Below, piece by piece: positions 45,274-57,689 of a stretch of DNA of 64,000 nt. The DNA is taken from assembly GCA_000711775.1 (NCBI GenBank), contig ARYC01017920.1, positions 1 to 64,000 on the forward strand. The letters run 5' to 3'. Below the pieces are notes generated by a model that did not search any database, had not been told where the DNA came from, and saw only the letters and a list, made by a program, of their open reading frames with translations. A program made the translations under genes and the position numbers. The stretch is from Oxytricha trifallax (lineage: Eukaryota; Ciliophora; Spirotrichea; Sporadotrichida; Oxytrichidae). How positions within the stretch are numbered: position 1 is the first letter of the stretch; every line of letters starts with the position of its first letter.

Positions 45274-47674
45274 CTCCTATACTTTACTCGAGCAATAGTC
45301 CTAGCTATGCAACATAATATACTATCAGTAAGCTGTTTATGCGATTGAGTTATTCATTCAGAAGCGTAGACAAAAGCAAGATGACTTCAAGTTTGATATA
45401 TACTTTTTCAAGATTAGTTTAATAGTCCTAACAGTAACAGTAGCAGAGTCAATAGTAGTTAACTATTCCAGGTATGGGTGCTGGGGTATTTCATCATAAT
45501 TTCACTCTCACTTACAACAGTAGAAGTAATAATTATAACATTAACCAACTTAATAGCTATTTCAGCAGCATCTACAATCATCACATTTATAACAACAGTA
45601 AACATAGGACGTAGCATCCAAGCATTAAATGCACATAGATAGTTTCCAGTTGTCTGGGTGTGAGCTCTCCTACAGAAACTTCTTTAATCAACTAATGAAT
45701 AGCAGAAATTATAGGGATTTAGTTGGAGATATGGCAATATCACTAAAAGAAATCATGAGAGTCGTAAACTCAAATAAGTTCTTATATAGTTCTCACAATA
45801 GAATATACGGTATAGAGACCACAAGAGTAAAACCCGCAAATGTCATTGCATTTACAGCTAACCCAAAATTCAAAAACTTCGGAAGAGTTTTCTTATTAAA
45901 GTTCAGGAAAGTATATGTTTGATGACATCTTTCAGTGGAATTAGAAACTATAAGTTATTGAATCTTAATAATTTTATAGTTTAAATTATACATGTAGTCA
46001 ACTTCAGAGAAGTTAAGAATCAGGAAAAACTCATTAATTTATGTAATTTAACTGGCGGTAGCTATCAAAAGATTAATGAATTTCACTAACTAAAGGATAT
46101 GATGTTTTAAATTCCTGAGAACTCTTTGTTTGCATTCACTTGTATGTTTAAACTATAGAATGATACAAAACAAAATTCTCAATAAAGTGAATAAATTTAT
46201 GAGGATATGCAAATGAAAGAACCTATGAAAGATTTAGAGTTTAAAAATAGAATTAGATTATACTTTGATATTTCATAGAAAATCAAAAGTCTAGGCAAAA
46301 TAAAAGGATAAATTCAATAATAGAAAGATTATGCTCATAGAATAATTCTAAAAGAGGCATACACAAGACTTATTAGAGAGGATAGATGGACCATACCATT
46401 AATCAATCAGCAATTTATTAATTAGAGCAAGCATCATGGAGGGATATAATTCGGAAGTACCTTTCCAAGTTTCATTTTACAGCATTCCCCAATTGAAATG
46501 GACTTATGTAAGACAAACAGTCAGATCTTGCATATAAATGAGCCTCAAATATAAAAGATCTTGCTTAATAAATTTTAGACCCTTTTTTTACTCAGATGAA
46601 AGGTTAAACTCATTTGAATGGTTAGCGCATTGAGATGGGGAAACTCAAAACTACCCGTTTGCCTTACTTAATATTATAAGAAACAAAATATTTTAAGATT
46701 TGAACAAAGAGGCTGATAACTAGCAGCAACTCACTATAATTAATGTGCCTTATTTTATGACCATTTAAGTCATGCCTCTAAATTTTCTAGAGTTCTGGCC
46801 TTTAATAAACAGCATAAATGATTACAATTTAGTTAGCTAAGTATACGAAAAGACCAAGTGGAAGCTTACCTATCAGAAATATATTGAGAAGCTGCCTACC
46901 TATTATAACGAGTATATTAATTCATACTTGAAATACCTATAAGCCGGAGATTTTCTATTTCCATAAACTGATAAAATTAACTTTAGCAATAATCAGATAC
47001 TATCCTAGGCTTACAGAGATTTGAAGATGATTCAGAGTTAATAAGAGTCTAATTATGAACAGACATTTATGAACTGTAAAGAGCAACATAACTAGCTTCT
47101 TTCTAGCTACACATGCTTCTAAAATTTGTTGAGTCAAAAACTTAAATCTACTGGTTTAGAAAAGTAAAGCGAAGCAAGTTACGTTTATTCACTGATAAAT
47201 GATAGAGACTAGCTCATCAAGTAAACTATGCGGCAGTTTACCTAAGTTACATTAGAGACTTTTGATCCAATAAAATATGGCAATTAGAATCTATAACAGA
47301 AGCCATCTCCATTCCAATAGCCTATCGTATCTCCTTTAACTACTCTTAAAAAATTAATGTACAAGAGAAGCTACAAAAATAGGAGAAGTCAAAGCTTAAA
47401 ACATAAAGGGAAATAGAATCAGTTGGAACATAGAGACATCTATAGTGGTCACTAACTAGTCGTGCCTGTGATGAGTGAGCATGATGGAGTACTGAGGAAA
47501 GTGTATAAATTCAGATACTTATCACTAACTAATTCTCAAAATTAAGAGCTTTATAAAGTTTACTTTGCCAATTAAACTTAAATTTATATTTATAGCAATA
47601 ATTGTAAATTTAATTATTCATATATTTTTTAATTTAATTTTTTTATAATAAAATTTAAAATCATTAATTATTGA
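45233..47674 (+). CDS. large Q-rich protein with one membrane segment, unknown
   Basis: Start ATG 45233 (MNLRPQSAIQNQQHSYTLL) is supported by the duplicated copy. A membrane-like segment (DIYFFKISLIVLTVTVAES, near 45.43 kb) is followed by a Gln-rich tract (45.49-45.62 kb), then SFQLSGCELSYRNFFNQLM, KPANVIAFTANPKFKNFGRV (to a TGA at 45920-45922), INEFHQLKDMMFQIPENSLF (46.07 kb), KEAYTRLIREDRWTIPLIN (46.37 kb), and a long unbroken end with PYFMTIQVMPLNFLEFWP, YNEYINSYLKYLQAGDFLFP and GVLRKVYKFRYLSLTNSQN. The frame is open to TGA 47672-47674, although TAA at about 47574 would give a natural end if it were a stop. One TGA (46631) sits inside SFEWLAH-DGETQNYPF. No domain was recognised. Confidence 0.6.
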
Positions 47675-47750
47675 ATAATTAAATATATTTTTAAGTTTTG
47701 GTAATCCATTTAGATGGAATTTAAACAAGAAAAACCTGTACTAAAATGAA

Positions 47751-48690
47751 ATGCAATATGATGAAAGAGCTCTCGAAGGTGAGGTTGTTGGTATTTATAG
47801 TGTATCTAAAATTATTCAATTTAATCAATTTATTATATATTAATCTTTTCTTCTTGTTTTTCAGTTTTGCTTTTAAAGTGTGATAAATATTACTATGAAT
47901 CTGATCAAGCTGACAAGAGCAATGAGTCAAATTCAATTTTCTTGGAGGAAGATTAAGAAATGACTGAAATACCAAAATCTACTTTAAAATAATAATAAAA
48001 CCAAAAAGATTAGTTTCTGAAGTAGAATAAATTAGGTCCCTAATCCACAATTAAATAAAATATAAAAATTCTCCTGTAAAGCAATAAGTTACTCAAGCAA
48101 ATGCTCAAAATAAGTAATAAACTGGCAAACTCATAAAATAGTGAAAGCAATTTAATGTATCAGAGTCAGAATAGAAATAATTATTTCAGTTAGATATCAA
48201 TCAAGCAGAACTCAAAATAACTCAAATTCGATAATCACATATTGAATCCATCAAGACTACTTCCTCAAGTAACAAATCTCATTAAACTTATCACACTTTC
48301 AGTGTAGCTCTAAACTATGCCCCAGCCTCCAGAGACTTGCAACTTAAAGATAGCATGCGCCTTCCTCAGTACCTACTGTAAAATCAATAAAGCATAACAT
48401 AGCCACTTCTTTCACTGCTATCACAAGCTATTGATTCTCCTTATGAAAATACTCAATAAATCTTTTTAAAAAAGTGCAGTAGATATTGTTAGAAGTTTAA
48501 AAGAAAGTAGATAGAAGAGGCATTAAGAGATTTAGAGTGGTATTTGAAGGAGTAAGGGTATGATTTCAGTGCTATTGATGACTTAACTCAATTAAAATGC
48601 TCTAATAAAGATGATAAAAAGCAGATTAAGAGTAAAAACAGAGGAGATCTGATGGAGTTGATCAAAGAAATAAGGAGCGATAAGCAGTGA
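47751..48690 (+). CDS. unknown soluble protein with 86-bp intron
   Basis: First exon 47751-47778 (MQYDERALE), intron 47779-47864 (GTGAGG to TTTCAG), then VLLLKCDKYYYESDQADKSN, LEEDQEMTEIPKSTLKQQQN, a frame change near 48190, and LDINQAELKITQIRQSHIES, NYAPASRDLQLKDSMRLPQ, KKCSRYCQKFKRKQIEEALR and KNRGDLMELIKEIRSDKQ, ending TGA at 48688-48690. The frame before the ATG is also open (FRWNLNKKNLYQNE), so the start may lie further upstream. It follows the previous gene on the same strand within about 80 bases. Family not recognised. Confidence 0.55.
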
Positions 48691-48874
48691 ATAAAGATTA
48701 TTTGAAAAATTTTGTTGAAGATAATTTCAATAAAATGTTGAATTATTAAGATTTGTAATTTATATAAAATAACATTCACAAGAATCAATGATTTTAAAAA
48801 CTTACGTTGCAGATATTTTTCTTTTAAAATCACTTGAAATATAATTGATTAGTTACGAAATAATAAGAATAAAC

Positions 48875-49500
48875 TCAAGAATGATCATATTTACTTAGAG
48901 AAATTTCCTTTATACTAAAATTGTTGTTTGTTTATCTTTCTGCTTACTATAAATCTTCACTGATTAATTTGTTTTTATTATTATTTATTTTACTATTGTT
49001 ACTGCATCTTTTGTTATTACATCTATCTGATTAGCTGTTATTCCTGCAATCTCTATTGCTGTTATTGTTATGCTCTCCACTATTGCTACTGCTGTTAATT
49101 AGCTTACTCCTGCTACTAATTGATATTGTAATTTGGTGAATTGTGTTTCTTGATACCATTGCCTTAACTCTCTAAAAGTATGGCTCTTCTGATGACTTTT
49201 GGTCTTATATTCAACATCCTATTTCTTAGGACTCCAAGAGCATCTGGACTGGGACCTATTTTCATAATAATCATAACTTCAAAAGTAACAAATATGATTT
49301 CTACTATAGCCAATTCAATTATGATTGTAATTACGAAATTGATTGTCCATTGTATGTTATCAGATTCATCTAAAGTTTTAGCCATCATGAAAGATCCGAA
49401 AAGGCAGGTTGCTGTGATTATAGTCAAAGATACTAAACCAAAAATAAGGGATATTACTTCTGTACTAGTGAGTTATTAGGGAGTGATGTGATTTTTAAGT
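48875..49500 (-). CDS. membrane protein fragment with poly-Gln tail
   Basis: The minus strand reads SLIFGLVSLTIITATCLFG, then WTINFVITIIIELAIVEIIF (two membrane helices), IGPSPDALGVLRNRMLNIR, and a C-terminal tail of mostly CAG/TAA/TAG glutamines (48970-49130: QQQEQANQQQQQWRAQQQQ and similar), ending TGA at 48875. No ATG precedes the first helix in this frame, so it is probably the C-terminal part of a larger or truncated protein. It is divergent to the cysteine-rich gene on the plus strand. It could be the end of a receptor related to that neighbour, but this is inference. Confidence 0.5.
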
Positions 49501-49639
49501 TGAGAAGAAGAATTTTAGCTTTTTAAGGATTTTCAGTATCTGAATCTTAATTCTCTAATTAATAATCAATTTATAGATAGATTATATGAACTAATTCCTT
49601 GTTTCTGCTCTATGTAGATTTCATCTAATTAGCATTAGT

Positions 49640-52600
49640 CTAGCTTCTACGAACCATCTAAAATGTAAAATAGTAGCACTATCTTTTGAATAGCTATTTC
49701 TATAAATGAAGGAATGATAGCTTGCATGTAATTAAGTGAATCAGATGCACTATAAAGTCCTGCAAATAAAAAACAGGGCAAATATTTTTTTATAGATAAA
49801 ATGAAAGCAAAAGATTTCCCTTTCTATATAATTTTTACTGTGCAGATTCGATTGAAAATTGCACTTAATGCAAAAACAATACAATTTCAATTTACAAAAT
49901 ATTTAAAACTAATCTAATGAAGTGCTCTGATCGTAAATGCACGCCTTAATGTAAAAATTCTGATATAGTTGGAGGAATGTAGACTTATGGTTAACCAGTC
50001 TGTAAGAAATGCGCAGATGAATAAAATAAAATATCTTTTCCTCTTTTATATCTAGGAAGTTAGATTAGACATAAAACACCTTATTAAAGAAATTATATAT
50101 ATAGATGGCAACTATCTAAGTATCTAAATTCTAACCAGAAAACCACTTTATTAGTTTAATTGATTTTTTAAAATAATACGCCATCAATTATATAATGAAT
50201 CAAAGTAGGTCAATTTTGCATTGGAGCTTGTATGCACAAAAAGATTTTTAGTAAAAATGATAAGGATGTCTTTAAAAATATTGATTAGTACTTTTAGTTT
50301 TTTTTTTCAAAATTCTATTAATTTATAATTTATACATATAACTTTTAATTCTATTATAATTATCTTAATCATCTCTTGCATTACACTCTCTGTGCTTATT
50401 GGTATTCTTGTCTTTGCTTCCCGTTAATTTCTTTCGCCTCTCCTATATTTCCCTCCTGTAAATAATCTTTTTAATAATATTATGAAACTAGAGGTATGTA
50501 CTCTGTGAAATCCATAGAAATTAAATTTGTGTATTTTTAATTTGGAAGAAATATCTTAAATTATTCAACTAATTTATTTTAGTATCTGTGGTTTGATGCA
50601 ATTATTCTTTAGGCAAATATAAGAATAAGTATTCCACCAGAAATTCAGCCTAATGTTAGTTAATATACTTCCCTTTCAAATTTGTCTTTTAAAAATTTGA
50701 ATATTAACTAGTTTGCAAATAAATCTAATTTTAGTTTGAGAAAACATGAAATATATTCGCTCTTTTAATCTTTTAAATCTGAAAAGAATTTTAATTTTGA
50801 AGTTTTATATTCAAGACTGTATGCCTTGTCCATTAAATTGTGCTCTATACGAAGGTTCGTATGGTACCTGGACCTCATGTAAAACAGGCTTTTCACTCTT
50901 AGCTTCTGACAATAAATGTCTAATTTCATGATCAGTCTCTTTTAGCGCTTGCAATGTGCCTTTCTGTGACACTTGTGATTCAAATAACTAGCAAACTTGT
51001 GCTATATGCACATCAGGCTTCATTAAAAATAATAACAATGGGTGTTCTTGCTCTATAACATTGGGATTCAAGGGTTAAAAATACTTGAATGACTGGTCTT
51101 AGATTATAGTACAATACTAAATTTGAATTAGTTTTCAGTCTCTTAATATTTACTTATAATTTAGATTTGGCCTTCTCCTCACCACCTATGACTTTATGAT
51201 TGATGAAATAGAGAGAAGGAAACAATAGTTCTGACACTCGATTATATAATTCAAAAGAGCTTGACTCTTATAGATTATCATATATTTAAGACTGGGTTCC
51301 CCAAAGACATCAATATGATCACATTATTATTATTATTATTATAATTATAATTTAGATTTAATTCATAAATTTAAATGAATCGGAACGGCTAATTAAGGCT
51401 AACAGCAATTTTAGTCAAAGCAGATCCGGGTTGTCTATGTATATCTTTGCTATCAGCTAGTTCAGTTTCAAACAAGCCACCATAATCCACACGAGTGCTA
51501 TATAAAGTATGATGATATAACAAAAGCAACCACATTTATTATGGTTCTAAATAAGGCTTTCAATCCAAATATAATGAAGATATCATTTAATATTGCAAAA
51601 TCTGGAGTCACCTCAATGCACCAATATTTTTGATTCTACTATTCTTACCAACATTCAATGAGATATATACAAATTATTCAAATAACTTTATATCGATGTT
51701 TTTCTTGCTATTAATATATATTATTGAATTTAAATTGCCTTATCACAAGGTGAATTTCTTGTTCCATAAATCGTTGTAGATATGCCATCAAATCAGATTC
51801 CTCTAGGAACTAAATCTTTCAAGATTAGCTCTTTAAGAACACTTGGTTTCTACGGTAAAACAGCTACTTATCTATGGACTGTGAGATCTTTAATTCCTAC
51901 AGAGGCTTAAAAATTAACAGATTTCAATGCACTTCTATAAAATATCCCAGAAGTATCATTTACTGAATCGGATATCGTGAAGTTCCAAGGTAAGACTGCT
52001 GTGATTGATCTTAAAATTACAAATATATTCAATTCATAAAATATAACCACCATCACCATACAGTTCTTGAATTTTGAAGGACTTATTTAGAGAGATGTGT
52101 TTTAGAATTATGTTGTCGATCCCAATCAATACTTTAACCTCTTGCCTAAAATCAGTATTACTGCTACAACCTAAAGTTTAGATATAACCAAGAAGATCTC
52201 TAGATTAATGATAGAATGTCATTTGCTCATGAGGAACGAAACTATTAAATATATTAAAATTTATTTATAAATTTTAATTAATTTAGTAAATTTTACTATA
52301 CTCACTGTCAAAATTTTTAAACCTTAATAATATGACAATTTTTAGCAATACTCTTAAATTCGTTGAAATATAATAACTAACTAGTTGTACAGTTTCAGCA
52401 GGGTTGATGAATTACGGAAACGAATATATAATCAGACTACTTGGCTATGATCCATTGAAAGAATATCCACAAAATATCACTAAAACTGTCACTATCCAAT
52501 TGGTTAAGCTACCACTTTCCGCTCAAATTATTGGAGGTGATTAGTTGGTTGATCCATTTAAAGATTTGACTGATTCTATACAATTTTAAGAAAATTGATT

Positions 52601-55600
52601 GATTAGTATTCTAGAAATTTATGCCAGTTCATTTAGAAAATCTTAATTATTACAGGAACAGAGCTATCCATAGATCTAACTTATTAGTGTTATTATTTAA
52701 AGTTAAATTTCTAAGCAAATCAACCTCATTATAACTGTTATTATTAAAATTAGGATGCTTAACCATAAATTTATGTTTCGATTACTTAATAATGCTTCGA
52801 TCCCTTACTAGGTGTGAACTGTCTTTCCGTAAAGAGTGAAAAAAGATTTTCCTCTAAGGCACTGAAAGCGTAATGATAAAAAAAACAAATCAACTAGCAG
52901 TCTCTATAACTTTCAAACTTATTTTCTCTGTTTCAGATCCCAGTGATTCAACAAGACAAGTTTCCTCTAAAGTTTTGATAACAACAATTTCAGCAACTCA
53001 AAAGCCATTGAATGTAAAGATTTGGAGTGAGTCTGACAAATCTGGCAGTTTTATTAGTTTATAAGAGAAGTATCTGTTCGTTATGATGAAATGCGATTCT
53101 AATAGTACTCTAATCACAAATATCACCAGACTCTAGAAAAAATGAATTATAACTGATAGTAATTCTGCAAATTTTGACAACTATCAAACTAATGCAGATA
53201 CTTTACAAAATTTACCTTATAAATTACTACCAAATAACGTCTATTCTATTTGTATTGAATCAAGCGACAAATTAATCATAGTAATTTTAATAAATTAAAA
53301 TATTTATAAAATAAATCGTTATTTGATTCATAAAGACTTTGACTTTTTTAAAATCCACTGAGCATGGTAAATCTTGCATGAAATACACATCATTAGGAAA
53401 CTCATAGGCTTTTAACTTTGTAATTCAACCTCAAATAGGTTTGGTTTTTTATACAGTATTCACTTTTTCTTGTTAAGTTGTTCAAACATTGATTGTTTAG
53501 TATAACTATGAATTTGGCATTGCTGCTTTTGCTACAGATAAAGATACCTAAGAAATTTGTGAGGACTTATTTATTTTAACTAAAAAATATTAATTGCTAA
53601 ATTAAGAAATGAAAATGTAAAGCGGAAAGATACTTATTCATTAATAATACTGAGATTAATTAACATAATTCAAAAAAATTATTTATAGATTATTTAAAGC
53701 ATTTTTATGTTATTTTTTTATTTTTACTTTACAAATTCTTTAAAGACATTAATTTAGATCCCTTAAGATATAAAATTTTTAATTTTAATTTTATAAATAA
53801 AAAATGTACATTAACTTTTTATTAATTAAAATAGTGATTTTATTCTTAACTTGAGTAACTAAAGTAATCTGCTCTTTTATTTACAACCATTTATAGTTAA
53901 AATATTCTATTAATTTTAGATGTTCAATCTCAAATCAATTCAAAGAAATCCACTAATTATTTAAATTCTTAATTCTTGCTAAATCGAGCAGACTTTCATT
54001 TCATTCGAGAAATCAAGCCCATCACAATTTAAGCAGTACACCTCCAGAGAGGCCAAAAGTCAAAGTGCTTATATACACCAAACTAGTCAGCCAGAAAGGT
54101 GAGATCTACTATATGTTCCAAGAAGTAACAGTCACTAAACCAGTTCTGATTGCTGCTAATGTGGCAGACTAGGGCAATTAAACTAATTTCGATAACATGA
54201 ATGATGTATACACTTAAGCTAAGAAAATCGATTGGGTTAGTTAAGCATTGTAAAATATATAAAATTTCGGCTTTATTATTCTCATAAATATGCATTGAAC
54301 TTTATAAATTACCCATATAAGTATTTAAAAATCTAAAGTTATATTAAATTAAATTTTTCCTAATAAGATATTGTCTAAATAATAAATCTCTATTATTTAT
54401 TAAAGATTATCTCATATAAATTGCAAATATAATTATAATTTTGATGAAAAGAGAAATTTTAAAATTATATTTTTTTAAACATTTGGATCTTAAACCAAAT
54501 AATTAAACAAATTCTTTTATAGATATATATTTTTTAATGAATTGAATAATATTTATAGGTATTTATTCGAATCCTAATTCCAGTATAATATTTTAAGAAT
54601 CCCTTAAAAAAATGATATTTTTTATTACTTTTAATTAGTATTTATAAACTTTAAGCATTTGATGCAAAATCACATAAAATAGCAGCTCAAGCCTAGCTTG
54701 CTGGTATCACTAATTTTACTATTGCCTCTACCACCAGCAGCTCCTCTTCAAACTCAGGAAACTCCAATTCCGACTCTTCATGAAGTACCTATTATAAATT
54801 GATTCATGATTAAAATACAATATTGCTTATATAATAGTTAGGCATATATACAGTTATTTAAATACCTCTTCAGACTCTTCAACAGATTCAAGCAAATTGA
54901 TGTTAGCTTTATCACTTCAAACTGTCACTCGCCTCTACAAAGCCAATCCAAATTTTCTCACTTAAGCGAACAAGGAAAAACTTAAAATAAATCTTAAGAA
55001 TATGATTAGTATAGATGATTCAGATCCTTAATTTAAACTCCATAAACCTTTTAGAAAGTTTTTATAGGCTTTATATAATAACTTTTTGAGCTTAAAAATA
55101 TTATAGATATATGAGTCATTAATTAAAAATTATATTTTAAAATGAGAGCCAATTTTATTTAATAGGTCATAATGGAGTTATTTGTGAATAAACTCACTAT
55201 ACTTTTTGGAATATAGAATGAGAAAAAGCTCAAATTTTAATGATAAAAAATGTTCTGCCCAAACAATCTAATAAACCATTAAAATGCCAAAGAATTAGAA
55301 GATTTACATATTTTGACTTAAGCATAAACCCTTTTGTTTATATGATTATTATTTCCATAAATAAAAATAAAAAGTAATGTAATTAAAATTTGAAAACACT
55401 GATGCAATAATAAAGCTTTATTAATAATTAAACTTAATATAAATCTCTAATAAACTAAAAAAGTTTTAAGTTTATACATTAAAAAGTTACAGATTCAATA
55501 AAATTATTATTTCTATCATAAGATTTGAGCGTTTCATTGTTCGCAAGCATTAACGAGGGTTCTAGTGGAACTAGCTCTTCTTCTAGTTCTGCCTATTATG

Positions 55601-57650
55601 GTAATACTGGTAACTAAGGAGCCAGTAGTGAAGCAGGATCCATATCTTCAGGTTCTAATCCTGATTCCTCTTTTATTAAATATTTTCCCTTATTAATCCT
55701 CTGCAACCTTAGACTAAGTAAAATCTGTCAAGAAGTACAACGCCTCCACCGCACAAGAAATAGTAAAAGTCTGTGATGCTTTAATCACAGCAGAAAATAA
55801 AGGCTCTTCTAACTTCAACGGCAATTCCCTGAAGTAGCAAGCTTACTTGGGCGTTTAGAAAGTGATGTCTGGTACTCTGAGTGGATTGGATACTACTTTT
55901 AGCAATGAATCGGATTTTATGAATGCGAAGGCGATGAAGTTCTAGGCAGGTAATTCTTCTGGAAGTTAATCGCTTTCAATCAAAGAACCCAATTCCGCCA
56001 CATAATTATAAATAATAACCAAAATCACAAAGAATTTGAAAAGTTCAATTCAACTTGTTCTTCTGAAATCATTTATTTTAATAGTTATATTTGATTATAA
56101 ATTCATCAGAGACCCTGAAAGTGTAGATGCCAAGCACAGATGTGTGTGGTGGATAATCTTGTCAATTGAATCTGATTTTAGTAAAGGATCCACCTGTAAC
56201 TGCAAACTCAGAAAATCAATGATTCATAGTTACTAGTACAATTAGCATATCCTTTGATAAATCCAGTTAGTCTTCTACTGATTCATTTTAATCATATTAG
56301 ATTCAATTGAATATATTTTCAATTTATATAAATTATTCATTTAAATAGTTTGATTTAGGAAAATATTTATAGCTTGCTTGGATTGTGCCGATAATTAATT
56401 AAAATTATATTGAATTTACAATTGGTGGAATTTCTAGGGTAATGAGAAAAATGAACTAATTTTGTCCATTTAGATAAAAACGAAATAGAAATTTATTTAT
56501 TATCATTAATTGAATTTAATATCATTTTCTTTAATAATTAGCGATTTACACTATTTAATTAATGTTTATAATTATTCATCATCAATCTCGGTGTCAAGAG
56601 TAAAAGTAAATAACTTAACCGATCCAATTAAAATCAATATAAAATTCAACACTACCTCAGTGAAAGCTGGTTATAAACAGCTCTGCATCTATTTCGATGA
56701 AATTACCAATCAAATGTCTGATTATCTATCATATATAAATCTCAATTTAGATTTAGGAAATCATACGCTTCATATTTTAACTTATTATGCCTATATAAAA
56801 TTGTAATTTAAATGATTCAGGAGTGATATCAGTAGTGGATAATATTACTGGGAAAGCTTAATGCCAAGTGTATCACTTGACTGACTTTCGCATTGATCCC
56901 ACTTATGCGCAAAGAAATCGCATGAATTCTAATCTATAGAAATATGAGAGTTTCTAGGCTATTCCTATGCAAGAAACATCTGCTGCTATAAATGCATCAT
57001 ATTATTTAAATTTGTTAAAAAATATATTTCTTAAAAATAATTATTAAAAATATTAATATAGCATCATTACATCTGAATAATTTGCTGTTCCTGCGACATT
57101 ATTTATTGGTCTTTTAACTATCGCACTTATCATGTAAGATTTATATATATATATTTATAGTAAACCTTATAGCTTTGGAGTTATTTATGATAAAAGAGAG
57201 CAGCAAAAGTATGAGAAATGAAGAGTAATAAGTTATCAGTAATCATAGTATTTAAAATTTACAAAGCATTAATCATACGATTATCCTATTGTTTAAATTC
57301 ATTTACATTCAATCGTATTTATTTACATAATCCGCTTGTTGGATATCTTGTAATTCAACAGATCAGAAGAAGCTCACCTAAATATGATGAGAAAGGACAA
57401 TAAATTAGAGTAGAGCAGGAGAGAACTTAAATCCAAGAATGCTGATCTTAATGATAGTAATAATCTAGATTACTCCGTAGATATGGACTCTAGTATGTTT
57501 ATTTATTCATTTGAGTATCATGTGCTCTATAAATCATTAAAATAAAGGTAGGTTTTATTTTTAATATAAATGACTTTAGTTCTAATGGGATTAAAGACTC
57601 GGCTACTAAGATTCAATTAAATTGGTAAATCACTTCATCATCTGTAATTA
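49640..57650 (+). CDS. large cysteine-rich REJ/GPS membrane receptor, polycystin-1-like
   Basis: Order of parts on the plus strand, in pieces separated by AT-rich introns or eliminated sequences. Cysteine-rich repeats (SIENCTQCKNNT, KCSDRKCTPQCKNSD, PVCKKCADEQNK near 49.86-50.03 kb; CPLNCALYEGSYGTWTSCK and DTCDSNNQQTCAICTSGF near 50.82-51.03 kb). An REJ-like region (LRTLGFYGKTATYLWTVRSL near 51.83 kb; LSAQIIGGDQLVDPFKDL near 52.53 kb). Ser-rich linkers with NASTAQEIVKVCDALITAEN (55.7 kb). A GPS-like site (RCVWW ... STCNCKLRKSMIH, 56.13-56.22 kb). Membrane segments (FAVPATLFIGLLTIALIM, 57.08-57.13 kb) and a cytoplasmic piece (YLHNPLVGYLVIQQIRRSSP, 57.33 kb). This order (Cys-rich, REJ, GPS, membrane) is that of polycystin-1/sperm-REJ type receptors, which sit on cilia or the cell surface. 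Frame changes are frequent; exact exons are uncertain. Confidence 0.55.
51328..51357. repeat. (ATT)n microsatellite
   Basis: About eight ATT triplets in an AT-rich gap of the receptor gene. Confidence 0.8.
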
Positions 57651-57689
57651 AAATAGCAATTAAGGTATAATATAAATACTTATTCTTTA

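Noticed and set aside
49180-49479. Plus-strand 99-codon ORF
   Set aside because: Antisense to the membrane helices of the minus-strand fragment with the poly-Gln tail; hydrophobic on both strands by complementarity.
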